From contig NC_083574.1 of the NCBI RefSeq assembly GCF_027579695.1, positions 58,843,559 through 58,907,558 of the forward strand: a stretch of 64,000 nucleotides of DNA, read 5' to 3'. Positions 22,121 to 54,865 of this stretch are shown here, piece after piece. The notes beneath the pieces are model-generated. The model was not told the origin of the DNA, ran no database searches, and saw only the letters and a list, made by a program, of their open reading frames with translations. Each line of letters starts with the position of its first letter. Within the stretch, counting starts at the first letter, position 1. The DNA is from Neoarius graeffei. Taxonomy: Eukaryota; Chordata; Actinopteri; Siluriformes; Ariidae. The position numbers were made by a program, and so were the translations under genes.

Positions 22121-23135
22121 TATACCATGGAGTATAGTGAAGACAGTCATCAAGAAGTGGAGAAATTATGGGACAACAGTGACATTCCCAAGAACTGAAC
22201 ATCCCTCCAAAATTGATGACAAGACGAAAACTGGTCAGGGAGGCTGCCAAGAGGCCTACAGCAACACTGAAGGAGCTGCGGGAATTCTGGCAAGTACTGG
22301 TTGTGTATTACATGTGACAACAATCTCCCGTATTCTCCATATGTCTGGACTATGGGGTAGGGTTGCAAGACTATGGGGTAATGTCGCCTTTTCTTACAAA
22401 GAAAAACATCCAGGCCTGGCTAAATTTTGCAAAAAAAACCAACCACCATCAACTCTTCCAAAAGTGTGTGGGGAAAATGTGTTATGGTCTGATGTAACCA
22501 AGGTTGAACTTTTTGGCCACAATTCCAAAAGGTATGTTTGGCGCAAAAACAATACTGCGCATCACCAAAAGAACACCATATCCACGGTGAAGCATGGTGG
22601 TGGCATCATCATGTTTCGGGGTTGTTTTTCTTCAACTGGAACAGGGGCTTTTATCAAGGTGAAGGGAATTATGAACAGTTCTAAATACCAGTCAATTTTG
22701 GCCCAAAACCTTCAGGTGTCTGTTAGAAAGCTGAAGATGAAGAGGAATTCCATCTTTCAGCTTGACAATGACCCCAAGCATACATCGAAATCAACAAAAG
22801 AATGGCTTCACCAGAAGAAAATTAAAGTTTTGGAATGGCCCTGTCAGAGCCCAGACCTAAATCCAATTGAAAACCTGTGGGGTGACCTGAAGAGGGCTGT
22901 GCACAAGAGATGCCCTCGCAATCTGACAGATTTGGAAGAGTGGGCAAATATTGCCAAGTCTAGATGTGGCAGGCTGATAGACTCCTACCCAAAAAGACTG
23001 AATGCTGTAATTAAATCAAAAGGTGCTTCAACAAAGTATTAGTTTAAGGGTGTGCATACTTATGCAACCAGCTTATTGTACATTTTTTCTCCCTAACAGA
23101 TTTGTTTGTTTTTCAACTGAATTGTATAGGTTATA

Positions 23136-25160
23136 GTACTGTGGATTTTCAAGAATCTTCAAGCAAGTCCAGTTGCTCTCTTTTACCACCCACAGTACTG
23201 TGGATTGGGTGGCAGCCAAAGGCGGAGGCCCTGGTATACTGATCCCTGGCTGACAAAACTGGCTTTTGGGACATGGAATATCACCTCTCTGGTGGGAAAG
23301 GAGCCTGAGCTTGTGCGTGAGGTTGAGTGGTACCGACTAGATATAGTTGGGCTCACGTCAATGCATAGCTTGGGCTCTGGAACCAATTTCTGAGAGAGGG
23401 GTTGGACTCTCTTCTATGCTGGAGTTGCCAAGGGTGAGCAGCGCCAGGCAGGGGTGGCTATTGGTAGCCCCCCAGTTCGGCGCGCTAACATCGGAGTTCT
23501 CCGCAGTGAATGAGAGGGTCGTTTCCTTGCGCCTTTGGGTCGGGGAACGGTCTCTGACTATCATTTGCGCTTATGCACCAAATGGTAGTTCAGACTGCCC
23601 GACCTTCTTGGAGTCCTTGAGTGGGGGAGGACTCGCCCATCACAGGGGCTGAGGTTGTTGAGGTGGTTAAAAAGCTCCTCGGTAGCCGGGTTCCGGGGGT
23701 GGATGAGATTCATCCTGAGTTCCTGAAGGCACTGGATGTTGTTGGGCTGTCTTGGCTGACACACCTCTTCAACATTGCATGGAGGCTGGGGACAGTGCCT
23801 CTGGATTGGCAGACTGGGGTGGTGGTCCCCCTTTTTACAAAGGAGGACCGGAGAGTGTGTTCCAACTATAGGGGGATCACACTTCTCAGTCTCCCTGGGA
23901 AAGCCTATGCTGGGGTGCTGGAGAGGAGAGTCCAGTCGATAGTCGAACTTCGGATTCAGGAGGAACTATGCAGTTTTTGTCCTGGTCGTGGAACACTGGA
24001 CCAGCTCTTTACCCTTGCAAGGATACTGGAGGGTGCATGGGAGTTTCCCCAACCAGTCTACATGTGTTTTGTGGACCTGGAGAAGGCTTACGACCATGTT
24101 CCTCATGGTGCCCTGTGAGGGGGTGCTTCGGGAGTATGGGGTTCAGGGCCCACTACCGCAGGCTATTTGGACCCTGTATGACCAGAGCAGGAGTTTGGTT
24201 CAAATTGCTGGCAGTAAGTCAAATTCATTCCTGCTGCATGTGGGACTCTGCCAGGGCTGCCCTTTGTCACCGGTTCTGTTCATAACTTTTATGGACAGGA
24301 TTTCTAGGCCAGCCAAGGGGCAGAGGGTGTCCAGTTTGGTGGCATCAGGATCACATTTCTGCTTTTTGTGGATGATGTGGTCCTGTTGGCTTCATCAATC
24401 TGTGACTTACAGCATGTGCTGGGATGGTTTGCAGCCAAGTGCGAAGTGGCTGGGATGAGGATCAGCACCTCCAAGTCTGTGGCCATGGTGCTCAGCCGGA
24501 AATGGGTGGAGTGCCTACTTCGGGTCAGGGGGAGTTGCTACCTAAAGTGGAGGAGTTTAAGTATCTTGGGGTTTTGTTCATGAGTGAGGGTAAAGGGGAG
24601 CAGGAGTTGTATGCGGACGCTAAACCAGTCTGTTGTGGTAAAGAGAGAGCTGAGCCAAAAGGCAAAGCTCTCAATTTACTGATCCATCTACATTCCCACT
24701 CTCACCTATGGTCACAAGCTGTGGGTAGTGACCAAAAGAATGAAATCGTGGATACAAGCGGTAGAAATGAGTTTTCTCCGCAGAGTGGCTGGGCTCTCCC
24801 TTAGAGACAGGGTGAGAAGCTCGGTCATTTGGGAGAGACTCAGAGTAGAACTGCTGCTCCTTCACATCGAAAGCAGTCAGTTGAGGTGGTTTGGGCACCT
24901 TGTTAGGATGCCCCCTGGACGTCTCCCAAGGAAGGTTCTCTGGGCATGCCCCACTGGGAGGAGACCCTGGGGCAGACCCAAGACACGCTGGAGAGATTAC
25001 ATCTCTCAGCTGGCCTGGGAACGCCTCAGTATTCCCCCAGAAGAGCTGGTGGAGGTGGCTGGGGAGAGGGAAGTCTGGGCTGCTCTGCTTAGGCTGCTAC
25101 CCCCACGACCTGGATAAGCGGTAGAAAATGGATGGATGGATGGATGGATGGATGGATGGA
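23136..25160 (+). mobile_element. Rex3/RTE-like LINE, 5' truncated
   Basis: Endonuclease remnants (REVEWYRLDIVGLTS, RSLTIICAYAPNG) are followed by RT. It ends in a (GATG)n-type tail at about 25126-25160, typical of Rex3/RTE elements. Flanks ATAGGTTAT and GGTGATTATAGG suggest a short imperfect duplication. Confidence 0.8.
23621..25117 (+). pseudogene. Rex3/RTE-like reverse transcriptase remnant
   Basis: The frame 23621-24118 carries RT motifs SRVPGVDEIHPEFLKAL, NYRGITLLSLPGKAYAGVL and CFVDLEKAYDHVP. It then shifts repeatedly; the palm is recovered at 24368 as DDVVLLASS. The C-terminal frame (24728-25117) contains [20 protein letters not shown] and [19 protein letters not shown], typical of this clade. 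At least three frame changes and a stop at 24118 make it inactive. Confidence 0.82.
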
Positions 25161-25382
25161 GGTGATTATAGGTCACATTAAAGGTGGGAAGAGTTTAGAA
25201 ATTATTTATCATGGTCTAATTTTTTTTTTACATCAGAAAAACCTATCATTTTAATGTGGTGTGTACACTTTTTATATCCACTGTACATTTTTACTTTCTT
25301 AAATAACTGATGGAAAATATTGAATTTTTTCATGATATTCTAATTTCTTGAGTTGCACTAGTATACTTTATGGTCAAAAGTA

Positions 25383-26865
25383 CTAGTGCATCTCAAAAAA
25401 TTAGAATACCATGAAAAAGTTCCTTTTTTTCATAATTTAATTCAAAAGGTAAACTTTCATATATTATATATTCATTACATGTAAAGTAAAATATTTAAAG
25501 CTTTTTTTGTTTTAATTTTGATGGTTATGGCTTATAGCTCATGAAAATCAGAAATCCAGTATCTCAAATTATTAGAATATTCCCTAAGATCAATCAAAAA
25601 AAGGATTTACAATGCAGAAATGTCCAACTTCTGAAAAGTATATTCATTTATACACTCAATACTTGGTTGGGGCTCCTTTACCATGAATTACTGTATCAAT
25701 GCGGTGTGGCATGGAGGTGATCAGTCTGTGGTACTGCTGAGGTGTTATTGAAGCCCAGGTTGCTTTGATAGTGGCCTTCATTGTATCTGTATTTTCGGGG
25801 CGGGTGTTTCTCATCTTCCTCTTGACAATACCCCATAGATTCTCTATGGGGTTCAGGTCAGGCAAGTTGGCTGGCCAATCAAACACAGTAATATCATGGT
25901 CAGCAAACCATTTGGTAGTAGTTTTGGCACTGTGGGTAGGTGCTAAGTCCTGCTGGAAAAGGAAATCAGCATCTCCAAAAAGCTCGTCAGCAGATGGAAG
26001 CATGAAGTGCTCTAAAATCTCCTGGTAGATGGCTGTGTTGACTTTGGACTTGATAAAATACAGTGGACCAACACCAGCAGATGACATGGCACCCTAAATC
26101 ATCACAGACTGTGGAAACTTCACACTGGGCTTCAAACACCTTGGATTCTGTGCCTCTCCACTCTTCCTCCAGACTCTAGAACCGTGATTTCCAAATTAAA
26201 TGCAAAATGTACTTTCATCTGAAAAGAGGACTTTGGACCTCTGAGCAACAGTCCATTTCTTTCTCTCCTTAGCCCAGATAAGACACTTCTGACATTGTCT
26301 CTGGCTCAGGAGTAGCTTGATATTAGGAATGCGAAAGTTGTATCCCCTTTCTTGAAGATGTCTGTTTGTGCTGGGTTTTGATACACTGACACCAGCCTCA
26401 GTCCACTCCTTGTGAAGCTCTCCCAAGTTCTTGAATCAACTTTTCTTGACAATCCTCTCAAGACTGCGGCCATCCCTGTTGCTTGCGCACCTTTTCCATC
26501 CACCCTTTTCAGCAATGACCTTTTGTGGCTTACCCTCCTTGTGGAGGGCATCAGTGATCATCATCTGGACAACAGTCAAGTCAGCAGTCTTCCCCATGAT
26601 TGTGGTTGTGTGTACTGAACTAGACCGAGAGATACACTGTGTTCATACTGTTTTACTCAAACTCGAAATGAAGTATTCTAATATTTTGAGATGGGGCTTT
26701 TTATGTTTTTGTACTGTATGCCATACTGATTAAAATAGAAAAATGCTTGAAACATTTTAGTTTATGTGTAATGAGTCTATAATATATAACATTTTCACTT
26801 TCTTAAATAACTGATGGAAAATATTGAACTTTTTCACAATATTCTAATTTTTTGAGATGCACTAG
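25383..26865 (-). mobile_element. Tc1/mariner element, second CATCTCAAAAAATTAG copy
   Basis: Perfect outer ends CTAGTGCATCTCAAAAAA and complement, flanked by TA. The inverted regions run about 200 bp inward. It is the uninterrupted reference for the split copy at 18050-25361. Confidence 0.9.
25656..26595 (-). pseudogene. Tc1/mariner transposase, frameshifted
   Basis: The C-terminal frame 25656-26087 reads MSSAGVGPLYFIKSKV, FQQDLAPTHSAKTTT and DWPANLPDLNPIENLWG, keeping Asp and Glu of the catalytic triad. The N-terminal pieces (26196-26426 and 26306-26551) are in other frames, with WTVAQRSKVLFSDESTF keeping the first Asp. Frameshifts near 26100 and 26370 disable it. Confidence 0.8.
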
Positions 26866-27167
26866 TATTTGTATACCTCACCATCACATCTGCTTGCTGG
26901 ACATTTCAAACCCATGGGGATTAATGTGGACAGTGCATGGCTATGTGCTTGGTTGTACAGCATGCACTTGTGCGCAGTGGATGTGGCTGAAACCTGAACT
27001 CAGTAATTAGGAGGGGTGCCCATATACTTTTGATCATGTAGTGTATATTATTAGAGTAAGTTAAGTAGTGCAATTTTTTTCCTGCAAAACATTGGTTTCA
27101 TCAATATTGACACCCCAACACTGCATAGTATAGTATCCATCCATTAGCTGTGGCCGCTTATCCTGTA

Positions 27168-28783
27168 CAGTGACTTGCAAAAGTATTCATACCCCTTGAA
27201 CTTTTTCACATTTTTCCACCTTACAACCATGAACTTAAAAGTTTTTTATTGAGATTTTATGTGATAGACCAACACAGAGTAGCACATAATTGTGAAGTGA
27301 AATGAAAATGATAAATGGTCTTCAAAATTTTAAACAAATAAAAATCTGAAAAATGTGATGTGCATTAGTATTCAGCCCCCCTGTGTCAATACTTTAGAGC
27401 CACCTTTTGCTGCAATTACAGCTGCAAGTCTTTTGTGGTATGTCTCTACCAGCTTTGCACATCTAGACACTGAAATTTTTGCCCATTCTTCTTTGCAAAA
27501 TAGCTCAAACTCAGCCAGATTGGATGGAGAGCGTCTGTGAACAGCAATTTTCAAGTCTTGCCACAGATGCTCAATGGGATTTAGGTCTGGACTTTGACTG
27601 GGCCATTCTAACACATGAATATTCTTTGATCTAAACCATTCCACTGTAGCTCTGGCTGTATGTTTAGGATCATTGTCTTGCTGGAAGGTGAATCTCCTTC
27701 CCAGTCTCAAGTCTTTTGCAGCCTCCAACAGGTTTTCTTCCAGGATTGCCTTGTATTTAGCTCCATCCATCTTCCCATCAACTCTGACCAGCTTCCCTGT
27801 CCCTGCTGTAGAAAAGCATCTCCATAGCATGATGCTGCCACCACCATGTTTCACAGTGGGGATGGTGTGTGCAGGGTGATGAGCAGTGTTAGTTTTCGGC
27901 CACACATAGCGCTTTGCATTTAGGCCAAAAAGTTCAACTTTGGTCTCATCTGACCAAAGCACCTTCTTCCACATGTTTGCTGTGTCCCCTACATGGCTTC
28001 TGGCAAACTGCAAACGGGACTTCTTATGCCTGTCTTTCAACAATGGCTTTCTTCTTGCCACTCTTCCAAAAAGGCCAGATTTGTGGAGTGTACGACTTAT
28101 AGTTGTCCTGTGCACAGATTCTCCCACCTGAGCTGTGGATTTCTGCAGCTCCTCCAGAGTGATCATGGGCCTCTTGGCTGCTTCTCTGACCAATGCTCTC
28201 CTTGCTTGCTCTGTCAGTTTAGGTGGACGGCCATGTCTTAGTAGGTTTGCAGTCGTGACATACTTTTTTCCATTTTTGAATGATGGATTGAACAGTGCTT
28301 CTTGAGATCTTCAGAGCTTGGGATATTTTTTTATAACCTAACCCTGCTTTAAACTTCTCCAGAACTTTATCCCTGACCTGTCTGGTGAGCTCTTTGGTCT
28401 TCATGATGCTGTTTGTTCTTCAGTGTTCTCTAACAAACCACTGAGGCCTTCACAGACCGAGTGTATTTATGCTGAGAGTAAATTACACACAGTAGGACTC
28501 TATTAACTAATTAGATGACTTCGGAAGGCAATTGATTGCACTGGATTGTATTTAGAGGTATCAGAGTACAGGGGGCTGAATACTAATGCACACCACATTT
28601 TTCAGATTTTTATTTGTTTAAAATTTTGAAGACCATTTATCATTTTTATTTCACTTCACAATTATGTGCTACTCTGTGTTGGTCTATCACATAAAATCTC
28701 AATAAAAAACTTTTAAGTTCGTGGTTGTAAGGTGGGAAAATGTGAAAAAGTTCAAGGGGGATGAATACTTTTTCAAGGCACTG
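27168..28783 (-). mobile_element. Tc1-like element (CAGTGACTTGCAAAAG family)
   Basis: Inverted ends CAGTGACTTGCAAAAG (27168) and complement (28783), flanked by TA. Inverted regions extend about 200 bp inward. It is nested in a SINE. Confidence 0.88.
27372..28404 (-). pseudogene. Tc1 transposase with one frameshift
   Basis: The N-terminal frame 28404-28219 (MKTKELTRQVRDKVLEKFKA, first HTH) ends early. The same protein continues from about 28210 in the frame 27372-28193 through the second HTH and DDE core: VLWSDETKVELFG, FQQDNDPKHTA and SPDLNPIEHLWQ. All three acidic residues are present. A single shift near 28215 appears to be the main lesion, so this is a nearly intact copy. Confidence 0.85.
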
Positions 28784-29106
28784 TACAGGGTCGCGGGCAA
28801 GCTGGAGCCTATCCCAGCTGACTATGGGCGAGAGGCGGGATACACCCTGGACAAGTCGCTGGGTCATTGCAGGGCTGACACAGAAACAAAGAACCATTCA
28901 CACCTATGGTCATTTTAGAGCCACCAATTAACCTAACCTGCATGTCTTTGGAATGTGGGGGAAACCGGAGCACCTGGAGGAAACCCACGCAGACATGGGG
29001 AGAACATGCAAACTCCACACAGAAAGGCTCTCGCCGGCCGCTGGGCTCAAACTCAGAACCTTCTTGCTGTGAGGCGACAGTGCTAACCACTACACCACCA
29101 TGCCAC

Positions 29107-29633
29107 CCCATAATATATTTTTAGCTTTACATTGTCTTCATCTCGTCACAGATCATTTTTCATCTTTCTCAAAATAATCGTTTGAAATGAACAAAATTAC
29201 CCACCAACATTGAAATGTCTAGAAATTCTTACACTTGTTTAATAATCTACTAATGAGAAATAATAGATGAATGTTTTTCTGTTTAATGATATTTTACTTG
29301 ATAAGCTGCTCTTTTTTTATTTTTACATTGATAAATCCTCCAATGGAGAAAGTAACGTCACTGAGTCTCTTCCTGTAATGGCTAATAAGGTTGGAGACAA
29401 TTGTAGAGCAATCCTGGTCCATACATAACATGTAAATCTGCTTTATATCCTTATGCTTTATCGTTTGGACTGTCCTCTTTGAGTCAAACCATTAGCTTTC
29501 TGTAGCATTCAAATGCATAGAACAAAAACACCATTTCTGTGTTTTGGGGTATTAGACGGCAACCAGAATTAATACAACCAAATAAGCATGGAAATCCATG
29601 ACAGTAATGTCATTTCCCTGCTGAATGTATGTA
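29107..29633. other. No recognised gene
   Basis: AT-rich unique-looking sequence between a SINE and a Tc1-like element. No coding frame with recognisable features. Confidence 0.5.
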
Positions 29634-31232
29634 CAACCCCGATTCCAAAAAAGTTGGGACAAAGTACAAATTGTAAATAAAAACGGAATGCAATGATGTG
29701 GAAGTTTCAAAATTCCATATTTTATTCAGAATAGAACATAGATGACATATCAAATGTTTAAACTGAGAAAATGTATCATTTAAAGAGAAAAATTAGGTGA
29801 TTTTAAATTTCATGATAACACATCTCAAAAAAGTTGGGGCAAGGCCATGTTTACCACTGTGAGACATCCCCTTTTCTCTTTACAACAGTCTGTAAACGTC
29901 TGGGGACTGAGGAGACAAGTTGCTCAAGTTTAGGGATAGGAATGTTAACCCATTCTTGTCTAATGTAGGATTCTAGTTGCTCAACTGTCTTAGGTCTTTT
30001 TTGTCGTATCTTCCGTTTTATGATGCGCCAAATGTTTTCTATGGGTGAAAGATCTGGACTGCAGGCTGGCCAGTTCAGTACCCGGACCCTTCTTCTACGC
30101 AGCCATGATGCTGTAATTGATGCAGTATGTGGTTTGGCAATGTCATGTTGGAAAATGCAAGGCCTTCCCTGAAAGAGACGTCGTCTGGATGGGAGCATAT
30201 GTTGCTCTAGAACCTGAATATACCTTTCAGCATTGATGGTGTCTTTCCAGATGTGTAAGCTGCCCATGCCACACACACTAATGCAACCCCATACCATCAG
30301 AGATGCAGGCTTCCGAACTGAGCGCTGATAACAACTTCGGTCATCCTTCTCCTCTTTAGACCGAATGACACGGCGTCCCTGATTTCCATAAAGAACTTCA
30401 AATTTTGATTCATCTGACCACAGAACAGTTTTCCACTTTGCCACAGTCCATTTTAAATGAGCCTTGGCCCAGAGAAGACGTCTGCGCTTCTGGATCATGT
30501 TTAGATACGGCTTCTTCTTTGAACTATAGAGTTTTAGCTGGCAACGGCGGATGGCACGGTGAATTGTGTTCAAAGATGATGTTCTCTGGAAATATTCCTG
30601 AGCCCATTTTGTGATTTCCAATACAGAAGTATGCCTGTATGTGATGCAGTGCCATCTAAGGGCCCGAAGATCACGGGCACCCAGTATGGTTTTCCGGCCT
30701 TGACCCTTACGCACAGAGATTCTTCCAGATTCTCTGAATCTTTTGATGATATTATGCACTGTAGATGATATGTTCAAACTCTTTGCAATTTTACACTGTC
30801 GAACTCCTTTCTGATATTGCTCCACTATTTGTCGGCGCAGAATTAGGGGGATTGGTGATCCTCTTCCCATCTTTACTTCTGAGAGCCGCTGCCACTCCAA
30901 GATGCTCTTTTTATACCCAGTCATGTTAACGACCTATTGCCAATTGACCTAATGAGTTGCAATTTGGTCCTCCAGCTGTTCCTTTTTTGTACCTTTAACT
31001 TTTCCAGCCTCTTATTGCCCCTGTCCCAACTTTTTTGAGATGTGTTGCTGTCATGAAATTTCAAATGAGCCAATATTTGGCATGAAATTTCAAAATGTCT
31101 CACTTTTGACATTTGACATGTTGTCTATGTTCTATTGTGAATACAATATCAGTTTTTGAGATTTGTAAATTATTGCATTCCGTTTTTATTTACAATTTGT
31201 ACTTTGTCCCAACTTTTTTGGAATTGGGGTTG
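29634..31232 (-). mobile_element. Tc1/mariner element (CAACCCCGATTCC family), copy 1
   Basis: Ends CAACCCCGATTCC (29634) and GGAATTGGGGTTG (31232), flanked by TA. It is 1599 bp. Relatives are at 35066-36666 and 49658-51258, with a diverged one at 43613-45165. Confidence 0.92.
29851..30870 (-). CDS. Tc1/mariner transposase, open frame
   Basis: 339 codons from ATG 30870 (MGRGSPIPLILRRQIVEQY) to the stop at 29851; an upstream in-frame start at 30924 would add 18 residues without homology. The N-terminal HTH (residues about 8-45) includes CKIAKSLNISSTVHNIIKRF, one residue shorter than the 49658 copy. The linker GRKTILGARD follows. The DDE core holds [28 protein letters not shown] and [13 protein letters not shown], so all three acidic residues are present. 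Full length for a Tc1-type enzyme, it cuts and pastes the element at TA sites. Whether it is active cannot be told; FQHDIAKPH has Ile where the relatives carry Asn. Confidence 0.85.
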   Translation of the reverse strand: MGRGSPIPLILRRQIVEQYQKGVRQCKIAKSLNISSTVHNIIKRFRESGRISVRKGQGRKTILGARDLRALRWHCITYRHTSVLEITKWAQEYFQRTSSLNTIHRAIRRCQLKLYSSKKKPYLNMIQKRRRLLWAKAHLKWTVAKWKTVLWSDESKFEVLYGNQGRRVIRSKEEKDDRSCYQRSVRKPASLMVWGCISVCGMGSLHIWKDTINAERYIQVLEQHMLPSRRRLFQGRPCIFQHDIAKPHTASITASWLRRRRVRVLNWPACSPDLSPIENIWRIIKRKIRQKRPKTVEQLESYIRQEWVNIPIPKLEQLVSSVPRRLQTVVKRKGDVSQW

Positions 31233-31513
31233 TACGAACACCAAGTTTGCTCACTTCCAAAATAGTCTTTTAGACAGGGGAAGATTTCAGGAACTCAAAA
31301 ACGACATTATGTCACATGAAGGTCCTGGTACCTCTTTGTTTGCGTTTGAATTTGTTTGCTCAAAAACAATACCTATGGAGTGTATAGTATTTCTTTCAAC
31401 TTATCAACTGTTACACAGGCTGACATTTTATATGACAACATCCATCACATGATCAGTGATGGTAAGAAAGACTTACCATAATGCAATAAACAAAGCAGAG
31501 GCAAGTGTAATGC

Positions 31514-31519
31514 TTTATT
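31514..31519 (-). promoter_or_regulatory. MBTPS1: Candidate MBTPS1 polyadenylation signal
   Basis: AATAAA on the minus strand (in GCAATAAAGCATTACAC), about 355 nt past the stop codon. It is the best hexamer before the next repeat. It would give a short 3' UTR containing the poly-C/poly-A tract (plus-strand sense). Inference only. Confidence 0.45.
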
Positions 31520-31820
31520 GCAGATGAAATTTTTTTTTAATGCTAGCCCACCAATAAAGGTGAAAAATCCTGATTGCTATTTACAAAATTATCAGACGCT
31601 CATTATATAAAAACACAAACAGTACACAAAGAACAAAATGACTCAATCCCAAATTTTAACTATGAAGAAAAAGAGGTATGAAAAAGATATTTAAAAATAT
31701 CTAGGACTTTACACTTTGTGTACTAGATTGTTTTTTTTTTTTCATGGTTGTCCATTTTGACATACATTTCAAGGGCTGAATCATCAAACATTGTTAATAA
31801 ATTAAAACAAAACAAAACAA

Positions 31821-31822
31821 CC

Positions 31823-31853
<31 letters not shown>

Positions 31854-31867
31854 AAAAAAAAAAAAAA
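31821..31867. repeat. Poly-C / poly-A tract
   Basis: About 23 C followed by 24 A, only 5 bp beyond the MBTPS1 stop codon. In the transcript it would be a U-run then a G-run. The length may be affected by sequencing error. Confidence 0.9.
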
Positions 31868-31872
31868 TTTGG

Positions 31873-53674
<21,802 letters not shown>

Positions 53675-53771
53675 CTACAAAGAAGGTAGGAATCATCATG
53701 AAATTAAATTCAGAAATTGGGTATAAAACCTGCAATATCAAGGCCACATGGACTACATTTTAACTGATTTA

Positions 53772-54446
53772 TGCCGCTTTTCCACTACCAACGCGGCTGA
53801 GTTGGGCTGAGCCGTGCGGTGCTGAGTTGGGCTGAGTCGAGCTGAGCGGGGCTGTTGGAGTTGCATTTCGACTACAACTGCGCTGAACCGCGCTGGCTGG
53901 AAGTGGGTGGACACATTGGGTGGAGTTAGCGAAAGTAGGTGGACGTCACGTGATGTCGTTAGGCGGCGCAAACAGTGACATCAGTGACCTTTTAAGCGGT
54001 AGTCTCACGACCCGGATAGTAAACAATAAACATGAAGTTGTTAGTGTTGCTGGTCTTGGTGCTGTGGCTTGTTGTCACCGACAACGCCAACAGATACTGG
54101 CAAGAGCGTATAGATGAGGCGAGGCGCATAAGGCTTCAGAAATTCTCGTAATTCGTAATTCTTCTTCTTCTGGGTTTACAGATCCCAGCGTGCTCGCAGG
54201 GCGTGTGTGGGTGTGTGAGGACACTCCTCCTCACCAATCAGTGCACAGGGGAGTGTCTCCTCACGCCCCTAGCCCCACTCGGCTCGGTTTGGCTCGCTTC
54301 AGCCCCACTCCAAAACCGTGCGAATTTTGGGTGCTAAGCAGGGCTGAAGCGAGCTGAGTCGTGCTGCTCTGAGGTAGTCGAAACGCGAGCCGTGTCGGGC
54401 TGAAGTGAGCTGAAGCGAGCTGAAAAAGGGTAGTGGAAAAGGGCCA
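53772..54446. mobile_element. PIF/Harbinger-like MITE
   Basis: 675 bp with inverted ends TGCCGCTTTTCCACTACC and (complement) TGGCCCTTTTCCACTACC, flanked by TTA (53769-53771 and 54447-54449). A 3-bp TWA duplication is typical of PIF/Harbinger. The subterminal regions are rich in gctgag motifs on both sides. An internal frame near 54031 (MKLLVLLVLVLWLVVTDN) could be a transposase-start remnant; this is inference. Confidence 0.75.
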
Positions 54447-54483
54447 TTAGTTTACAGTTTTCCATTTCGGGGTTTACGTTAAA

Positions 54484-54865
54484 GGGCGGCACGGTAGTAT
54501 AGTGGTTAGCACTGTCGCCTCAGAGCAAGAAGGTTCTGGGTTTGAGCCCAGTGGCCGACGGGGGCCTTTCTGTGTGGAGTTTGCATGTTCTCCCCATGTC
54601 TGCATGGGTTTCCTCCGGGTGCTCTGGTTTCCCCCACAGTTCAAAGACATGCAGGTTAAAGGATGTGAATTGGTGGCTCTAAATTGACCGCAGGTGTGAA
54701 TGTGAGGGTGAATGGTTGCTTGTTTCTATGTGTCAGCCCTGCGATGATCTGGTGACTTGTCCAGGGTGTACCCCGCCTCTCGCACATAGTCAGCTGGGAT
54801 AGGCTCCAGCTTGCTTGCGACCCTGTACAGGATCAGCAGCTACGGATAATGGATGGATGGATGGG
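54484..54865 (+). mobile_element. tRNA-headed SINE with (GGAT)n tail
   Basis: Begins GGGCGGCACGGTAGTATAG with A box and a B box GGTTCTGGGTTTGAGCCC. It ends in ATGGATGGATGG. Flanks share GGGTTTAC. Confidence 0.85.

Larger units (their letters stand above)
20862..23042 (+). pseudogene. Tc1 transposase split by a nested Tc1
   Basis: The N-terminus (MVHRELTKHQRDFIVERYQL) is at 20862-20959. It is cut at a TA, and the gene resumes at 22121. The 22137-23042 frame holds the second half of the paired-like DNA-binding region and the DDE domain: VLWSDVTKVELFG (first Asp kept), FQLDNDPKHTS (second Asp kept) and SPDLNPIENLW (Glu kept). The middle, around 22200-22300, is somewhat diverged. Catalytic residues survive, but the insertion separates the HTH. 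Confidence 0.82.
20479..25283 (+). mobile_element. Tc1-like element (CAGTGGATATAAAAAG family), doubly interrupted
   Basis: Inverted ends CAGTGGATATAAAAAGTG (20479) and its complement (25283) are flanked by TA. It contains a third Tc1 at 20960-22120 and a Rex3/RTE-like LINE at about 23136-25160. Subtracting these leaves about 1.6 kb, the usual Tc1 size. Confidence 0.88.
18050..25361 (-). mobile_element. Tc1/mariner element (CATCTCAAAAAATTAG family), multiply interrupted
   Basis: The left end (tgactgcatctcaaaaaa) starts at 18050 after TA. The right end (...tgcactag) stops at 25361 before TA. Subterminal sequence at 20420-20476 resumes directly at 25286, matching the uninterrupted relative at 25383-26865. 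It contains SINE insertions at 18567-18786 and 19275-20024 and a second Tc1 at 20479-25283. The transposase reads on the minus strand and is in pieces. Confidence 0.85.
25364..27044. mobile_element. Tc1-type MITE split by a mariner copy
   Basis: The left end (TACTTTATGGTCAAAAGTA) adjoins the mariner copy at 25383-26865. Sequence resumes at 26866 and ends at about 27044 with the complement CTTTTGATCATGTAGTG. Removing the mariner copy leaves about 200 bp with imperfect inverted ends. Confidence 0.6.
27135..29106 (-). mobile_element. SINE split by a Tc1 insertion
   Basis: On the minus strand the SINE head (tRNA-like A box TGGTGTAGTGGTTAGCAC) is near 29106. The body runs to 28786, and the tail (CAGGATAAGCGGCCACAGC...) resumes at 27165-27135. 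The Tc1 copy 27168-28783 sits at a TA inside it. Confidence 0.8.

Noticed and set aside
54031..54117. Secreted host peptide starting MKLLVLLVLVLW
   Set aside because: It is enclosed by the MITE ends and ends soon after; more likely transposon-derived, kept only as a finding.
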